In this document: in pieces, positions 1 through 8,294 of the stretch
How the letters are laid out: every line of letters begins with the position of its first letter
Numbering within the stretch: position 1 is the stretch's first letter
Origin: Acholeplasmataceae bacterium
GTDB lineage: Bacteria; Bacillota; Negativicutes; Acidaminococcales; Acidaminococcaceae
Direction: 5' to 3'
Assembly (NCBI GenBank): GCA_012744295.1
Contig: JAAYIB010000079.1
Span: forward strand, 1-23,733
Length of the DNA stretch: 23,733 nt
The notes under the pieces: model-generated
Told to the model about the DNA's origin: nothing
Databases searched by the model: none
The model's input: the letters and a program-made list of their open reading frames with translations, nothing else
Translations under genes and position numbers: made by a program

Positions 1-2
1 GT

Positions 3-677
3 CTAAGCCTAAGCAAGGAACACAAGGAAAAAATAGTTGTGGTGGCGGGCGGGCGGATGCCTGAAGAAAACTGGCTTAAGGCGGTTGCCGGCGCTAAAAG
101 GATTTTTTGCGCCGACCATGGCATTGATTATTGCTGCAAGGCCGGAATTCTCCCGGAAATCCTGTTCGGCGACAAGGACAGCGGCTGTGTGGAAAATTGG
201 CAGCATGCAGAAAAAGCCGGTACGGATATAAGGCTGTATGGTCGTGAAAAGGATGATACCGATTTGCAGCTCCTGCTCCGGGACATTCCGCCGGAAAGCT
301 TTGTGCTTGCAACAGGCATCTGGGGCGGCCGCTTTGACCATCTTTATGCCAATATCTTCAGCCTCTGGGCCTGCAAGAAGCAAAAGGAAGCAACCGTTAT
401 CCTGGCCGATCATGAAGAAGTAATGGTTTTGCTCGGACAAGGCGAAAGTGTCACCTTTACTCCCGGCACATTGCCTACGGAAATCTCCCTTCTGCCCTTT
501 ACGGAAGAAAACATCGTGTCTATCTGTGGCGTCAAGTGGCCGCTGAACAAGGCCGTCCTGACACAGAACCGCCCTTATGCCATCAGCAACGAGCTTGTCG
601 GCAGACAGGTGACCGCGGTGTGTGAAGCAGGGGGAAGCGGTTTTTATCTGAAGTTTTCCGGGACCGTTGTCATTTGA
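3..677 (+). CDS. thiN: Thiamine pyrophosphokinase, 5' end outside window
   Basis: Transfers pyrophosphate from ATP to thiamine, making the cofactor thiamine diphosphate in the cytoplasm. The reading frame is open to the left edge, and the residues before the first possible start (GTG at 39) read KIVVVAGG, the first beta strand of the family, so the true start probably lies left of the window. Visible family motifs are VVAGGRMPEE, ADHG followed by GDKDSG (usual form ADGG and GDFDS), KDDTDLQLLL (usual KDxTDxExAL) and GGRFDHLYAN. The C-terminal thiamine-binding beta domain includes the ISNEL motif. ADHG for ADGG is a small departure. The next gene starts 24 bases downstream, so thiN is probably co-transcribed with the permease and gyrA. 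The identification is firm; only the start is unresolved. Confidence 0.9.
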   Translation, partial: LSLSKEHKEKIVVVAGGRMPEENWLKAVAGAKRIFCADHGIDYCCKAGILPEILFGDKDSGCVENWQHAEKAGTDIRLYGREKDDTDLQLLLRDIPPESFVLATGIWGGRFDHLYANIFSLWACKKQKEATVILADHEEVMVLLGQGESVTFTPGTLPTEISLLPFTEENIVSICGVKWPLNKAVLTQNRPYAISNELVGRQVTAVCEAGGSGFYLKFSGTVVI

Positions 678-701
678 ATTTAATCTGAATTGAGGGGAAA
701 T

Positions 702-1469
702 ATGGAGCATTACGATCCTGGAACAATGCTTTTTCTTGTAATTGCAGCTTTTATAGCTTCTTTTATTGATTCAACGGTTGGCGGCGGAGGGCTGATTTCC
801 ACTCCTTCCCTTTTAGCGACGGGCATGCCGGTCAGTTTTGCTCTCGGGACCAACAAGGTCGCGGCAATGATGGGCTCCTTCACCAGCGTGGTCGCTTTCT
901 GGGGGGCGGGAAAAGTTCAGAAGCGGGTGGTTTTTTATCTGATGCCGCTGTCCTTCATTGGTTCTGCGCTCGGAGCCTATGTTGTCTATCTCTTGCCGGC
1001 TGAAATCATGAGAAACATCATTGTGGTGCTTCTGGTCGCTGTCGCGGCCTATACCTACAGGCGCAAGGACTGGGGAGATGTTGCTAATATCAAGAAATTC
1101 GGCACGATCGTGCTTCTTTTGACGGCTGCCGCAGCCTTTGCCCTCGGTTTTTATGACGGTTTTTTTGGACCGGGAACAGGTTCGTTTCTGATATTCGGAT
1201 TTTTGTTTCTGGGCTATGACTTTGTTACCGCAGCCGGCAATGCCAAGGCTTTGAATTTTGCCAGCGGTGCTGGCGCGCTTGTTTCTTTTGCGATAAGCGG
1301 CACCATTTATTGGGTCTATGGCCTGGCCATGGGCGTGTCTATGGTTTTTGGGGCGATTTTCGGTTCCCGGATGGCCATAAGGCACGGCGCCAACTACGTA
1401 AGGCCTTTGTATCTTGTTGTAACTTCGCTCTTAATCGGTAAACAGATTTATGAACTGCTGTGCAAATAA
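702..1469 (+). CDS. TSUP (TauE/SafE) family membrane permease
   Basis: A 255-aa integral membrane protein of the sulfite exporter TauE/SafE (TSUP) family, whose members move sulfite, sulfonates or other small organic anions across the inner membrane. It is hydrophobic throughout, with about seven or eight membrane segments. It shows the family's internal duplication: an N-terminal half with STVGGGGLISTP followed by ALGTNKVAAM, and a second half with GFFGPGTGSFL followed by NAKALNFASG. I chose ATG 702 because AGGGG sits about 5 bases upstream; an in-frame TTG at 690 has no such support. It lies between thiN and gyrA with gaps of 24 and 12 bases. The substrate cannot be told from the sequence. 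Confidence 0.85.
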   Translation: MEHYDPGTMLFLVIAAFIASFIDSTVGGGGLISTPSLLATGMPVSFALGTNKVAAMMGSFTSVVAFWGAGKVQKRVVFYLMPLSFIGSALGAYVVYLLPAEIMRNIIVVLLVAVAAYTYRRKDWGDVANIKKFGTIVLLLTAAAAFALGFYDGFFGPGTGSFLIFGFLFLGYDFVTAAGNAKALNFASGAGALVSFAISGTIYWVYGLAMGVSMVFGAIFGSRMAIRHGANYVRPLYLVVTSLLIGKQIYELLCK

Positions 1470-1481
1470 AGACAGTCAAAA

Positions 1482-3941
1482 ATGATAAAGGTTGGTGGTA
1501 AAGTGGAATTAGAGGAAGGTAAGGTTCTGCCTGTCTGGATAGAAGATGAAATGAAGAAATCGTACATCGATTATGCGATGAGCGTCATTATTCAGCGTGC
1601 CCTGCCGGACGTGCGCGATGGTTTGAAACCGGTGCACAGGCGTATTCTCTATGCCATGCAGGAAGCAGGCATGAGTTCTAACAAGCCCTACAAAAAGTCC
1701 GCGCGTATCGTCGGTGAAGTTTTAGGTAAGTATCATCCGCACGGCGACTCTTCCGTTTATGACGCAATCGTACGGCTAGCGCAGGATTTTTCGACCAGAT
1801 ACCTTCTGGTCGACGGTCACGGCAACTTCGGTTCCGTAGACGGTGACTCCGCGGCGGCCATGCGTTACACAGAAGTACGCATGAGCAAAATCGCGGAGCA
1901 AATGCTGGAGGACATTGAAAAGGAAACGGTAGACTTCACTCCCAACTATGACGAATCTTTGAAGGAACCAAGCGTCCTGCCTGCAAAAATACCCGCTCTT
2001 TTGATTAATGGTTCCTCGGGTATTGCTGTTGGTATGGCTACCAATATTCCGCCGCACAATCTTTGTGAAGTCATTGACGGCCTTATTATGCTTATCGAGG
2101 CGCCGGATGTGGAAGTCCCTGACCTGATGACTGCGATCAAGGGACCGGATTTTCCTACGGGCGCAATGATTTTAGGCAATGAAGGAATTGTAAGCGCTTA
2201 CACGACCGGACGCGGCGTTGTCAAAATCAGGGCGAGGGCTCATATCGAGCCGATGCAGAAAAACAAGAACCGCATCATTGTGACAGAGCTTCCCTACCAG
2301 GTCAACAAGGCCAGGCTGATTGAAAATATCGCTCAGCTTGTCCAGGACAAGGTCATTGACGGCATTACAGACCTCAGGGACGAAAGCGACCGCAAGGGCA
2401 TGCGCGTTGTCATAGAACTCCGTCATGACGTGGTTCCGGACGTAATTTTGAATCAGCTTTACAAGCATACGAAGATGCAGGATTCCTTCGGCATCATTAT
2501 GCTGGCTCTGGTCAAGGGACAGCCGATGGTGTTGAATCTCAAGCAGATTCTTGAGTATTACCTCGAGCACCAAAAGGAAGTTGTTACGAGAAGGACCAGA
2601 TACGAACTGGGCAAAGCCAGGGACAGGGCTCATATCCTTGAAGGACTGAAGATAGCTCTCGACCATCTCGACGAAGTGATTAAGACCATTCGTGCCAGCG
2701 CCAACGCAGAAACGGCAAAAGCAGCACTGATCGAGAAGTTCGCTCTGAGCGAACGTCAGGCACAGGCTATTCTTGACATGCGCCTGCAAAGACTGACAGG
2801 ACTCGAACGCAAAAAAATCGACGACGAGTATATCGATGTTTTGGAAACAATTGACTGGCTCGAAAGTGTTTTGGCGGACGAGGGCAAGGTTTTGCAGATA
2901 ATTAAGGACGACCTCCTGGAAATTAAAAAGCGTTTCGGCGACGGACGCCGTACCGAACTGACGATTGACACCAGCAATATTGACATTGCAGACCTGATAG
3001 CCGAGGAGGAAATCATCATCACCATCAGCCATCAGGGTTATATCAAGAGACAGACGCTTGACACCTTCCATAACCAGAAACGTGGCGGCAAAGGCATCAA
3101 GGGCGGCAGCGGCAAGAAGGTTGACGATTTTGTCGAGCATTTGATCATAGGTTCCACACACAGCAACGTCCTGTTCTTTACAAATAAAGGCAGGGTTTAC
3201 AGGCAAAAAGGCTATGAAGTGCCGGAGGGCAGCCGTACTGTCAAGGGAACCTCCATCATCAATCTCCTGCCTCTGGAACCGGGAGAAAAGATAACGGCCG
3301 TTATTCTGGTGAAGGAGTTCCTCGAGAACCAGTATCTGTTCATGGCCACTAACAGGGGCACGGTTAAAAAGACCAACCTGACTGATTTCGACACGACGCG
3401 CAAGGTAGGTCTTAACGCCATCACTCTTGATGACGACGAAGACTTGATCGACGTCAAGCTGACAAACGGCGAGACGGAAATCATTCTCGCGACAAGGAAC
3501 GGCCTGGCCATTCGCTTCTGCGAGAAGGATGTTCGGCCGATGGGCAGAACGGCGCACGGTGTGCGCGGCATTCAGTTGTCCAAGGACGATATCGTTGTTT
3601 CCATGGATACGGTTCAGGAAAACGGTGAGGTTCTGACCGCAACCGAGGAAGGCATGGGCAAAAGAACCCTGGCCAGCGAGTATCGCAGACAGGCACGCGG
3701 CGGCAAGGGCGTCATCAACCTGAAGGTCACTGAAAAGACCGGCAAGGTTGTCGGAGCGCTGGTACTGCTGCCGCAGCAGGAAATCATACTGATAACGGCC
3801 GTCGGCCTGATTATCAGGCTTACAGCCGAAGGCATCTCTAAGTTCGGCCGCAACGCTCAAGGCGTCAGACTGATCAATTTGAATGAAAGTGATAAAGTTG
3901 TCGCTATTGCCTCGGTCGATTCGGAGGTCGAAGAAGAATAA
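1482..3941 (+). CDS. gyrA: DNA gyrase subunit A
   Basis: Breakage-reunion subunit of DNA gyrase, which with GyrB introduces negative supercoils using ATP. The 819-aa length is normal. The N-terminal domain has SYIDYAMSVI and RALPDVRDGLKPVHRRIL. Numbered from ATG 1482, the catalytic tyrosine is Tyr129 in AAMRYTE. The quinolone-determining region reads HPHGDSSVYD with Ser90 and Asp94 intact, the usual sensitive-type residues. The C-terminal beta-pinwheel carries the GyrA box QKRGGKG, which separates GyrA from ParC. The start is uncertain: ATG 1482 has no clear ribosome binding site, while GTG 1503 (giving MELEEGKV) follows a GGTGG and fits the usual N-terminal length. gyrB is not in the window. 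A terminator follows at 3955. Confidence 0.97.
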   Translation: MIKVGGKVELEEGKVLPVWIEDEMKKSYIDYAMSVIIQRALPDVRDGLKPVHRRILYAMQEAGMSSNKPYKKSARIVGEVLGKYHPHGDSSVYDAIVRLAQDFSTRYLLVDGHGNFGSVDGDSAAAMRYTEVRMSKIAEQMLEDIEKETVDFTPNYDESLKEPSVLPAKIPALLINGSSGIAVGMATNIPPHNLCEVIDGLIMLIEAPDVEVPDLMTAIKGPDFPTGAMILGNEGIVSAYTTGRGVVKIRARAHIEPMQKNKNRIIVTELPYQVNKARLIENIAQLVQDKVIDGITDLRDESDRKGMRVVIELRHDVVPDVILNQLYKHTKMQDSFGIIMLALVKGQPMVLNLKQILEYYLEHQKEVVTRRTRYELGKARDRAHILEGLKIALDHLDEVIKTIRASANAETAKAALIEKFALSERQAQAILDMRLQRLTGLERKKIDDEYIDVLETIDWLESVLADEGKVLQIIKDDLLEIKKRFGDGRRTELTIDTSNIDIADLIAEEEIIITISHQGYIKRQTLDTFHNQKRGGKGIKGGSGKKVDDFVEHLIIGSTHSNVLFFTNKGRVYRQKGYEVPEGSRTVKGTSIINLLPLEPGEKITAVILVKEFLENQYLFMATNRGTVKKTNLTDFDTTRKVGLNAITLDDDEDLIDVKLTNGETEIILATRNGLAIRFCEKDVRPMGRTAHGVRGIQLSKDDIVVSMDTVQENGEVLTATEEGMGKRTLASEYRRQARGGKGVINLKVTEKTGKVVGALVLLPQQEIILITAVGLIIRLTAEGISKFGRNAQGVRLINLNESDKVVAIASVDSEVEEE

Positions 3942-3954
3942 AAATTATCGTCGC

Positions 3955-3982
3955 GGGGCCCTTGAACGGGCCCTGTTTTTTT
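3955..3982 (+). terminator. Intrinsic terminator after gyrA
   Basis: GGGGCCC at 3955-3961 pairs with GGGCCCT at 3968-3974 around a 6-base loop, followed by seven T at 3976-3982. It starts 14 bases after the gyrA stop and separates gyrA from the redox operon. Confidence 0.9.
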
Positions 3983-4034
3983 GTGCATATGGGACGGGTT
4001 TCAGCCCGCATGGACCGAAAATATAGAAAAACAG

Positions 4035-4063
4035 TTCTATTTTTGTAAAATCTGTGATAGAAT
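4035..4063 (+). promoter_or_regulatory. Promoter of the three-gene redox operon
   Basis: The -10 hexamer TAGAAT at 4058-4063 is preceded by TGA, an extended -10 element. A weak -35, TTCTAT, lies at 4035-4040 with a 17-base spacer. The two hexamers also form an inverted repeat (TTCTAT and ATAGAA), and an imperfect direct repeat brackets the region (see findings), which suggests regulator binding. The expected transcript has a leader of about 65 bases before ATG 4133. Confidence 0.6.
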
Positions 4064-4132
4064 ACAGTTGCATTTTTAGATAGTTTATTATCTTTTGCAT
4101 AACGATTATAAATTTATTGAGGAAGTGAACCG

Positions 4133-5599
4133 ATGAATTGCTTAAGAGAAGCCGACGTCGTAGTCGTAGGCGGCGGGATAATGGGTACGGCTGTTTTAAG
4201 GGAGCTGTCCAAGTATGACCTGAAAAGCATCCTGGTGGAAAAGGAACCCGACCTTGCCATGGGTACGACCAAGGCGAACAGCGCTATTTTGCACGCGGGC
4301 TTTGACGCTCCGAACGGCAGCATGAAGGCCAGGATGAATGTTCGCGGAAACACGCTTTACCATATTCTTGAGGACCAGCTTGATCTCGATATCAAATGGA
4401 CGGGCTCCCTCGTCGTTGCGACCAGCGAGGAAGAACTGGCGACGCTTAGGGAACTTTTGGAGCGCGGCAGGAAAAATGGTGTCGGCGGGCTGCAAATTCT
4501 GTCCGCGGAGGAAGTACTGGCCAAAGAGCCTAATCTGACCAAAACCGTGACAGGCGCCCTGTGGGCTCCTTCGGCAGGCGTCTGCTGGCCTTTTGCCGCT
4601 GCTCTTTCTTTTGCCAGGTCCGCGGTTCAGAATGGTGCCGAGATTTTTACGGATTGCCGTGTGGAAGGAATTGTCGTCGCAGACGGCAAAGTGACCGGCG
4701 TCAAAACAAGCAAAGGCTTGATCAAAACCGGTCTTGTCATTAATGCCGCAGGCCTTTATGCCGACGAAGTTGCCAAAATGGCCGGAGACGAAAGCTTCTC
4801 GATTCATCCGCGCAAGGGAGAATACATTCTTTTTGACAAAACAGTTGCCGATAAGATGGTTAACGGCATTGTCTTTCCCACACCGAACAAAACCACAAAG
4901 GGCGTGCTTGTGTGTACGACGACACACGGCAATACCTTTATCGGTCCTAATGCCGAGGACATAGAGGACAAGGATGACAGGGCAGTTACGATTACAGGCA
5001 TGGACAGAATCATCGCCTCAGCCAAAAAACTGCTGCCGGAGATACCTCTTGGTGCCGCTATTACTGAATTCTGCGGCCTGCGTGCCGCATCCGACAGCGG
5101 AGACTTCATCATCGGCAAGAGCCGGGTCGCAGGACTTCTGCACGCAGCCGGCATGCAGTCTCCGGGTTTGACGGCCGCGCCCGCCGTTGCCGAAGAGCTC
5201 GCACGCCTCGTGCGTGAGCTGCTTCCGATGGTTCATTTGAAAAAAGGCTTCCAAAGCATTTTACCGAAGAAAACAGTATTTCACAGGCTTTCACGTGTCA
5301 AACAGGCCGCAGCCGTTCAAAAGAACAAATTGTACGGGCGGGTGATTTGCCGCTGCGAGACAATCACCGAAGCCGAAATTGTGGCCGCGATCAATGAGTC
5401 TTGCGGCGCCAGAACGGTCGACGGCGTCAAGAGAAGGACGCGTGCGGGCATGGGCCGCTGTCAGGGTGGCTTCTGCGGGCCGCGCGTTACGCAGATTCTC
5501 GCAAGGGAGCTTGGCATTCCGGTGACCGAGGTCCTCAAAGAGCGCGCTGATTCCCATATGTTTTACGAAAAAGAACCGGCTGCAGGGGAGGAAGCGTAA
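4133..5599 (+). CDS. GlpA-like FAD-dependent dehydrogenase with BFD-type [2Fe-2S] domain
   Basis: A 488-aa flavoprotein of the DAO superfamily, resembling GlpA (anaerobic glycerol-3-phosphate dehydrogenase) and L-2-hydroxyglutarate dehydrogenases. The N-terminal FAD-binding Rossmann motif GGGIMG is at residues 13-18, with the acidic end of strand 2 in ILVEKEPD. A typical family segment, FCGLRAASDSGDF, follows at about 313. The C-terminal BFD-like domain has cysteines 406, 408, 443 and 448, a likely [2Fe-2S] site. ATG 4133 follows GAGGAAG at a good distance. One base separates its stop from the next gene's start. From memory, a similar trio lies beside glycerol kinase in Thermotoga maritima, which suggests glycerol-3-phosphate oxidation, but no glpK or glpF is visible here, so another 2-hydroxy acid substrate is possible. 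Confidence 0.85.
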   Translation: MNCLREADVVVVGGGIMGTAVLRELSKYDLKSILVEKEPDLAMGTTKANSAILHAGFDAPNGSMKARMNVRGNTLYHILEDQLDLDIKWTGSLVVATSEEELATLRELLERGRKNGVGGLQILSAEEVLAKEPNLTKTVTGALWAPSAGVCWPFAAALSFARSAVQNGAEIFTDCRVEGIVVADGKVTGVKTSKGLIKTGLVINAAGLYADEVAKMAGDESFSIHPRKGEYILFDKTVADKMVNGIVFPTPNKTTKGVLVCTTTHGNTFIGPNAEDIEDKDDRAVTITGMDRIIASAKKLLPEIPLGAAITEFCGLRAASDSGDFIIGKSRVAGLLHAAGMQSPGLTAAPAVAEELARLVRELLPMVHLKKGFQSILPKKTVFHRLSRVKQAAAVQKNKLYGRVICRCETITEAEIVAAINESCGARTVDGVKRRTRAGMGRCQGGFCGPRVTQILARELGIPVTEVLKERADSHMFYEKEPAAGEEA

Positions 5600-5600
5600 C

Positions 5601-6866
5601 ATGAGCGAGTCATATGACGTTATCATCATCGGCGGAGGTCCGGCCGGACTTTCGGCCGCATATAGCGCCTGGGAAAACGGCGCAAAAAAAATCCTCGTCA
5701 TCGAACGGGACCGCGAGCTGGGAGGCATTCTGCAGCAATGCATCCATAACGGTTTCGGCCTGCATCATTTCAAGGAGGAGCTGACGGGTCCCGGTTACGC
5801 TCACCGCTGTATGGAGCTGATTAAGGACAAGCCTGAAATTGAAACGCTGATCGATACCATGGTGCTCGAAATTACACAGGACAAGACCGTGGTTGCGGTT
5901 AATCCGAAAAAGGGTTTGTTGGAGCTGCACGCCAAAACGATTATTCTTACGATGGGCTGTCGGGAGCGCACACGCGGCGCCATTCGTATTCCGGGCGAGC
6001 GCCCTGCCGGCGTTTTTACGGCGGGAGCAGCCCAGCGCATGGTAAATATGGAGGGCTATCTGCCCGGCAAAAAAGCAGTTATTCTCGGCAGCGGCGACAT
6101 CGGCCTGATTATGGCGCGCCGCATGAGTCTCGAAGGCTGCAAGGTCGAGGCTGTTCTTGAAATCTGTTCTTTTTCCAACGGATTGACGCGCAATATCGTC
6201 CAATGTCTTGAAGATTACGACATACCTCTTTACCTGTCCCATACAATTGTCAAAATACATGGCAGCGAGCGCGTCACGGGTGTAACAGTGGCGAAGGTTG
6301 ACGAGAGAATGCAGCCCCTGCCCGGGACTGAATTCGACATAGAGTGCGACACGGTGCTGCTTTCTGTCGGCTTGATTCCGGAAAACGAATTGTCGCGCGG
6401 CTTGGATCTTAAAATGGAGCCTTTGACCAGCGGGCCGGTTGTTGACCAAAGACGGGAAACAAGCAAGCCGGGTATTTTTGCCGCAGGCAATGTTGTCCAT
6501 GTGCACGACCTTGTAGATTTTGTTTCCGAGGAAGCTGAAATCGCCGGCAAATTTGCGGCGCTGACGGCTCAAGGAATGCTGGAGGGTGAGCTTAAACATG
6601 TCGAGGTAACGACCGGGGACGGAATCCGTACCTGCGTGCCGCAGCGGCTTTCGCTGCCGGAGGAGGGCGAAACCCTGAGGCTGTTTATGCGAGTGGGCGC
6701 GCCTGAGCAGAAAGTGCGGCTGGAGGTAACGAGCGGCGACACGCTGATTGTGTCAAAGCTGCTGCCTTTTGCCAAGCCGAGCGAAATGATCGCGCTCAAC
6801 CTGCCTGCTGAAAAAACGAAACTGATAAGCGGCGACCTCAAGGTTGCCCTCAAACGGGAGGCATAA
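5601..6866 (+). CDS. FAD/NAD(P)-dependent oxidoreductase, partner of GlpA-like protein
   Basis: A 421-aa pyridine-nucleotide-disulfide-oxidoreductase-fold protein. FAD is bound through GGGPAG at residues 11-16. A second Rossmann motif, GSGDIG at 163-168, should bind NAD(P)H. A late FAD motif, GIFAAGNVVHVHD, lies in the C-terminal half. It lacks the CxxxxC disulfide pair of thioredoxin-type reductases; single cysteines occur at 47 (GGILQQCIHNGFG) and 120 (GCRERTRG). It probably passes electrons between NAD(P) and the Fe-S domain of the upstream dehydrogenase, a role inferred from the gene set. ATG 5601 follows GGGGAGG and lies one base after the upstream stop, so the two are likely translationally coupled. 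GlpB-like is a possible label, but GlpB proper differs in sequence. Confidence 0.8.
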   Translation: MSESYDVIIIGGGPAGLSAAYSAWENGAKKILVIERDRELGGILQQCIHNGFGLHHFKEELTGPGYAHRCMELIKDKPEIETLIDTMVLEITQDKTVVAVNPKKGLLELHAKTIILTMGCRERTRGAIRIPGERPAGVFTAGAAQRMVNMEGYLPGKKAVILGSGDIGLIMARRMSLEGCKVEAVLEICSFSNGLTRNIVQCLEDYDIPLYLSHTIVKIHGSERVTGVTVAKVDERMQPLPGTEFDIECDTVLLSVGLIPENELSRGLDLKMEPLTSGPVVDQRRETSKPGIFAAGNVVHVHDLVDFVSEEAEIAGKFAALTAQGMLEGELKHVEVTTGDGIRTCVPQRLSLPEEGETLRLFMRVGAPEQKVRLEVTSGDTLIVSKLLPFAKPSEMIALNLPAEKTKLISGDLKVALKREA

Positions 6867-6868
6867 GG

Positions 6869-7249
6869 ATGGCGGTAGAAAAGAGAGCTTTAACCTGCAT
6901 CGTCTGCCCAAAGGGCTGTGCGATGACTGCAACGATAACTGACGGCCTTATGACGGAATTAACCGGCAACAGTTGTCCGCGCGGCAAAAAGTATGCCGAA
7001 GAGGAAATACTCGCGCCAAAAAGGATGCTGACTTCGACCGTGCGCGTATTAAACGGCGAATTGGCCCTGCTGCCTGTCGTATCGAAAAGCAGCCTGCCTA
7101 AAGGCAGGATTCTTGCCTGTGTCGAGGAACTCAGAAAAATAACCGTTTTGGCTCCCATAGCCGAGGGACAGGTAATCGTGACCAATATTCTCGGTCTTGG
7201 CGTTGATATCGTGGCAAGCAGGTCAATGCCTGCGGCCGAAAAAGACTAA
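6869..7249 (+). CDS. DUF1667-family four-cysteine protein
   Basis: A 126-aa protein of the DUF1667 type. Cysteines 10, 13, 17 and 36 (TCIVCPKGC and NSCPRGKKYA) form a CxxCxxxC...C pattern that probably binds an Fe-S cluster or metal. The rest includes APKRMLTSTVRV and a C-terminal region typical of the family. The pattern resembles the N-terminal Fe-S motif of molybdopterin oxidoreductases, but no such catalytic domain is present. It starts two bases after the previous stop, with GGGAGG overlapping that stop, and completes the three-gene operon. It likely serves as a small electron-transfer or assembly subunit of the same complex; this is inference from conserved neighbourhood. Confidence 0.8.
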   Translation: MAVEKRALTCIVCPKGCAMTATITDGLMTELTGNSCPRGKKYAEEEILAPKRMLTSTVRVLNGELALLPVVSKSSLPKGRILACVEELRKITVLAPIAEGQVIVTNILGLGVDIVASRSMPAAEKD

Positions 7250-7266
7250 GTCAGGGCAATTTTCCG

Positions 7267-7296
7267 GCAGGCCCCTTTAAGGGGCCTGCTTTTTTA
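7267..7296 (+). terminator. Intrinsic terminator after the redox operon
   Basis: A perfect 9-bp stem, GCAGGCCCC (7267-7275) with GGGGCCTGC (7281-7289), has a TTTAA loop and is followed by seven T. Confidence 0.95.
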
Positions 7297-7318
7297 TAGG
7301 CAGACTGCCGTAGCCGCG

Positions 7319-7347
7319 TTGCAATTTGTGCTCAGTTCGTTTATGAT
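7319..7347 (+). promoter_or_regulatory. Promoter of the rarD-like gene
   Basis: TTGCAA at 7319-7324 and TATGAT at 7342-7347 are separated by 17 bases, a good vegetative (sigma-A type) promoter. It sits between the preceding terminator and ATG 7378. Confidence 0.75.
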
Positions 7348-7377
7348 AAGGTGAATACTTTAGAATAGAGGAGTTCT

Positions 7378-8268
7378 ATGAAAGATAAGGGCAGTTTCGG
7401 GCAGGGCGTTTTTTATGGTTTGAGCGCTTACACATTATGGGGCGTTCTGCCGATATATTGGAAAAGTCTCGGCGGCATCGGCGCTCTTGAGATTCTTGCA
7501 AGCAGAATTATCTGGTCGGTCGTCTTTGTTGGCTTCCTGCTCAAGCTCACAGGCAGGTGGGAGGCTTTCCTGCTCGAAACGAGAGAAATTATCGGCGACA
7601 GAAAAAAAGCGACGGCAGTTTTTGCGGCAGGCATCACTGTCATGCTGAACTGGGGAATCTTTATTTGGGCCGTTGGAGCAGGACACATTATTGAAACCAG
7701 CCTCGGCTATTATATCAATCCTTTGGTGAGCGTATTGCTGGGTGTTTATTTTCTAAAGGAAAAGCTCGACAATTGGGTTCGAGTTGCCGTGCTTTTTGCC
7801 GCAATAGGCGTAGGCAGCATGATCTGGAAGGCAGGGGTTTTTCCTTGGATTTCCATCAGTTTGGCGTTTTCGTTCGGATTTTACGGCTTAATCAAAAAAA
7901 TGCTGGCAGTTGAAACGATGACGGGCATTATTCTGGAAACGATCGTTGTTTCGCCGCTTGCGCTTGCCTACGTCTTCTACCTTGCCGGGCGGAGCCAGGC
8001 CTCCTGGCAGCACAGTGACGGCCTGACCTTGCTGTTGCTTGCCGGGGCCGGCATCGTTACGGCTACGCCTCTTTTGCTTTTTACGGCGGGGGCCAAGCTT
8101 CTGCCGCTCACTATAGTTGGCTTCCTGCAATATCTGACGCCGACGCTGACGCTTTTGCTGGGCGTTTTTCTTTACGGAGAAACATTTACGGCAAGCCATT
8201 TGCTTTCCTTCGCCTGGATCTGGCTGGGACTTGGCATTTTTTCCTTAAGCCAGTTGCGACGACGCTGA
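7378..8268 (+). CDS. rarD: RarD-type EamA family transporter
   Basis: A 296-aa membrane protein of the drug/metabolite transporter superfamily, RarD branch. It has about ten hydrophobic segments in two EamA repeats. The N-terminus carries the RarD signature GVFYGLSAYTLWGVLPIYWK and EILASRIIWS; later segments include GYYINPLVSVLLGVYFLKE and FLQYLTPTLTLLLGV, both typical. The substrate is unknown; the name comes from a chloramphenicol-sensitivity annotation in Enterobacteria that should not be taken as function. ATG 7378 follows GAGGAG. It appears to be a single-gene unit with its own promoter. No clear intrinsic terminator follows; the DnaA-box region begins about 25 bases after the stop. Confidence 0.88.
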   Translation: MKDKGSFGQGVFYGLSAYTLWGVLPIYWKSLGGIGALEILASRIIWSVVFVGFLLKLTGRWEAFLLETREIIGDRKKATAVFAAGITVMLNWGIFIWAVGAGHIIETSLGYYINPLVSVLLGVYFLKEKLDNWVRVAVLFAAIGVGSMIWKAGVFPWISISLAFSFGFYGLIKKMLAVETMTGIILETIVVSPLALAYVFYLAGRSQASWQHSDGLTLLLLAGAGIVTATPLLLFTAGAKLLPLTIVGFLQYLTPTLTLLLGVFLYGETFTASHLLSFAWIWLGLGIFSLSQLRRR

Positions 8269-8294
8269 CACAATATCTTGTGGTTGGAAGAAAA

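Noticed and set aside
2172..3860. Long open frame (562 codons) on the - strand opposite gyrA
   Set aside because: It is a codon-bias shadow of gyrA: no recognisable protein features, no ribosome binding site, and it lies fully inside a well-supported gene.
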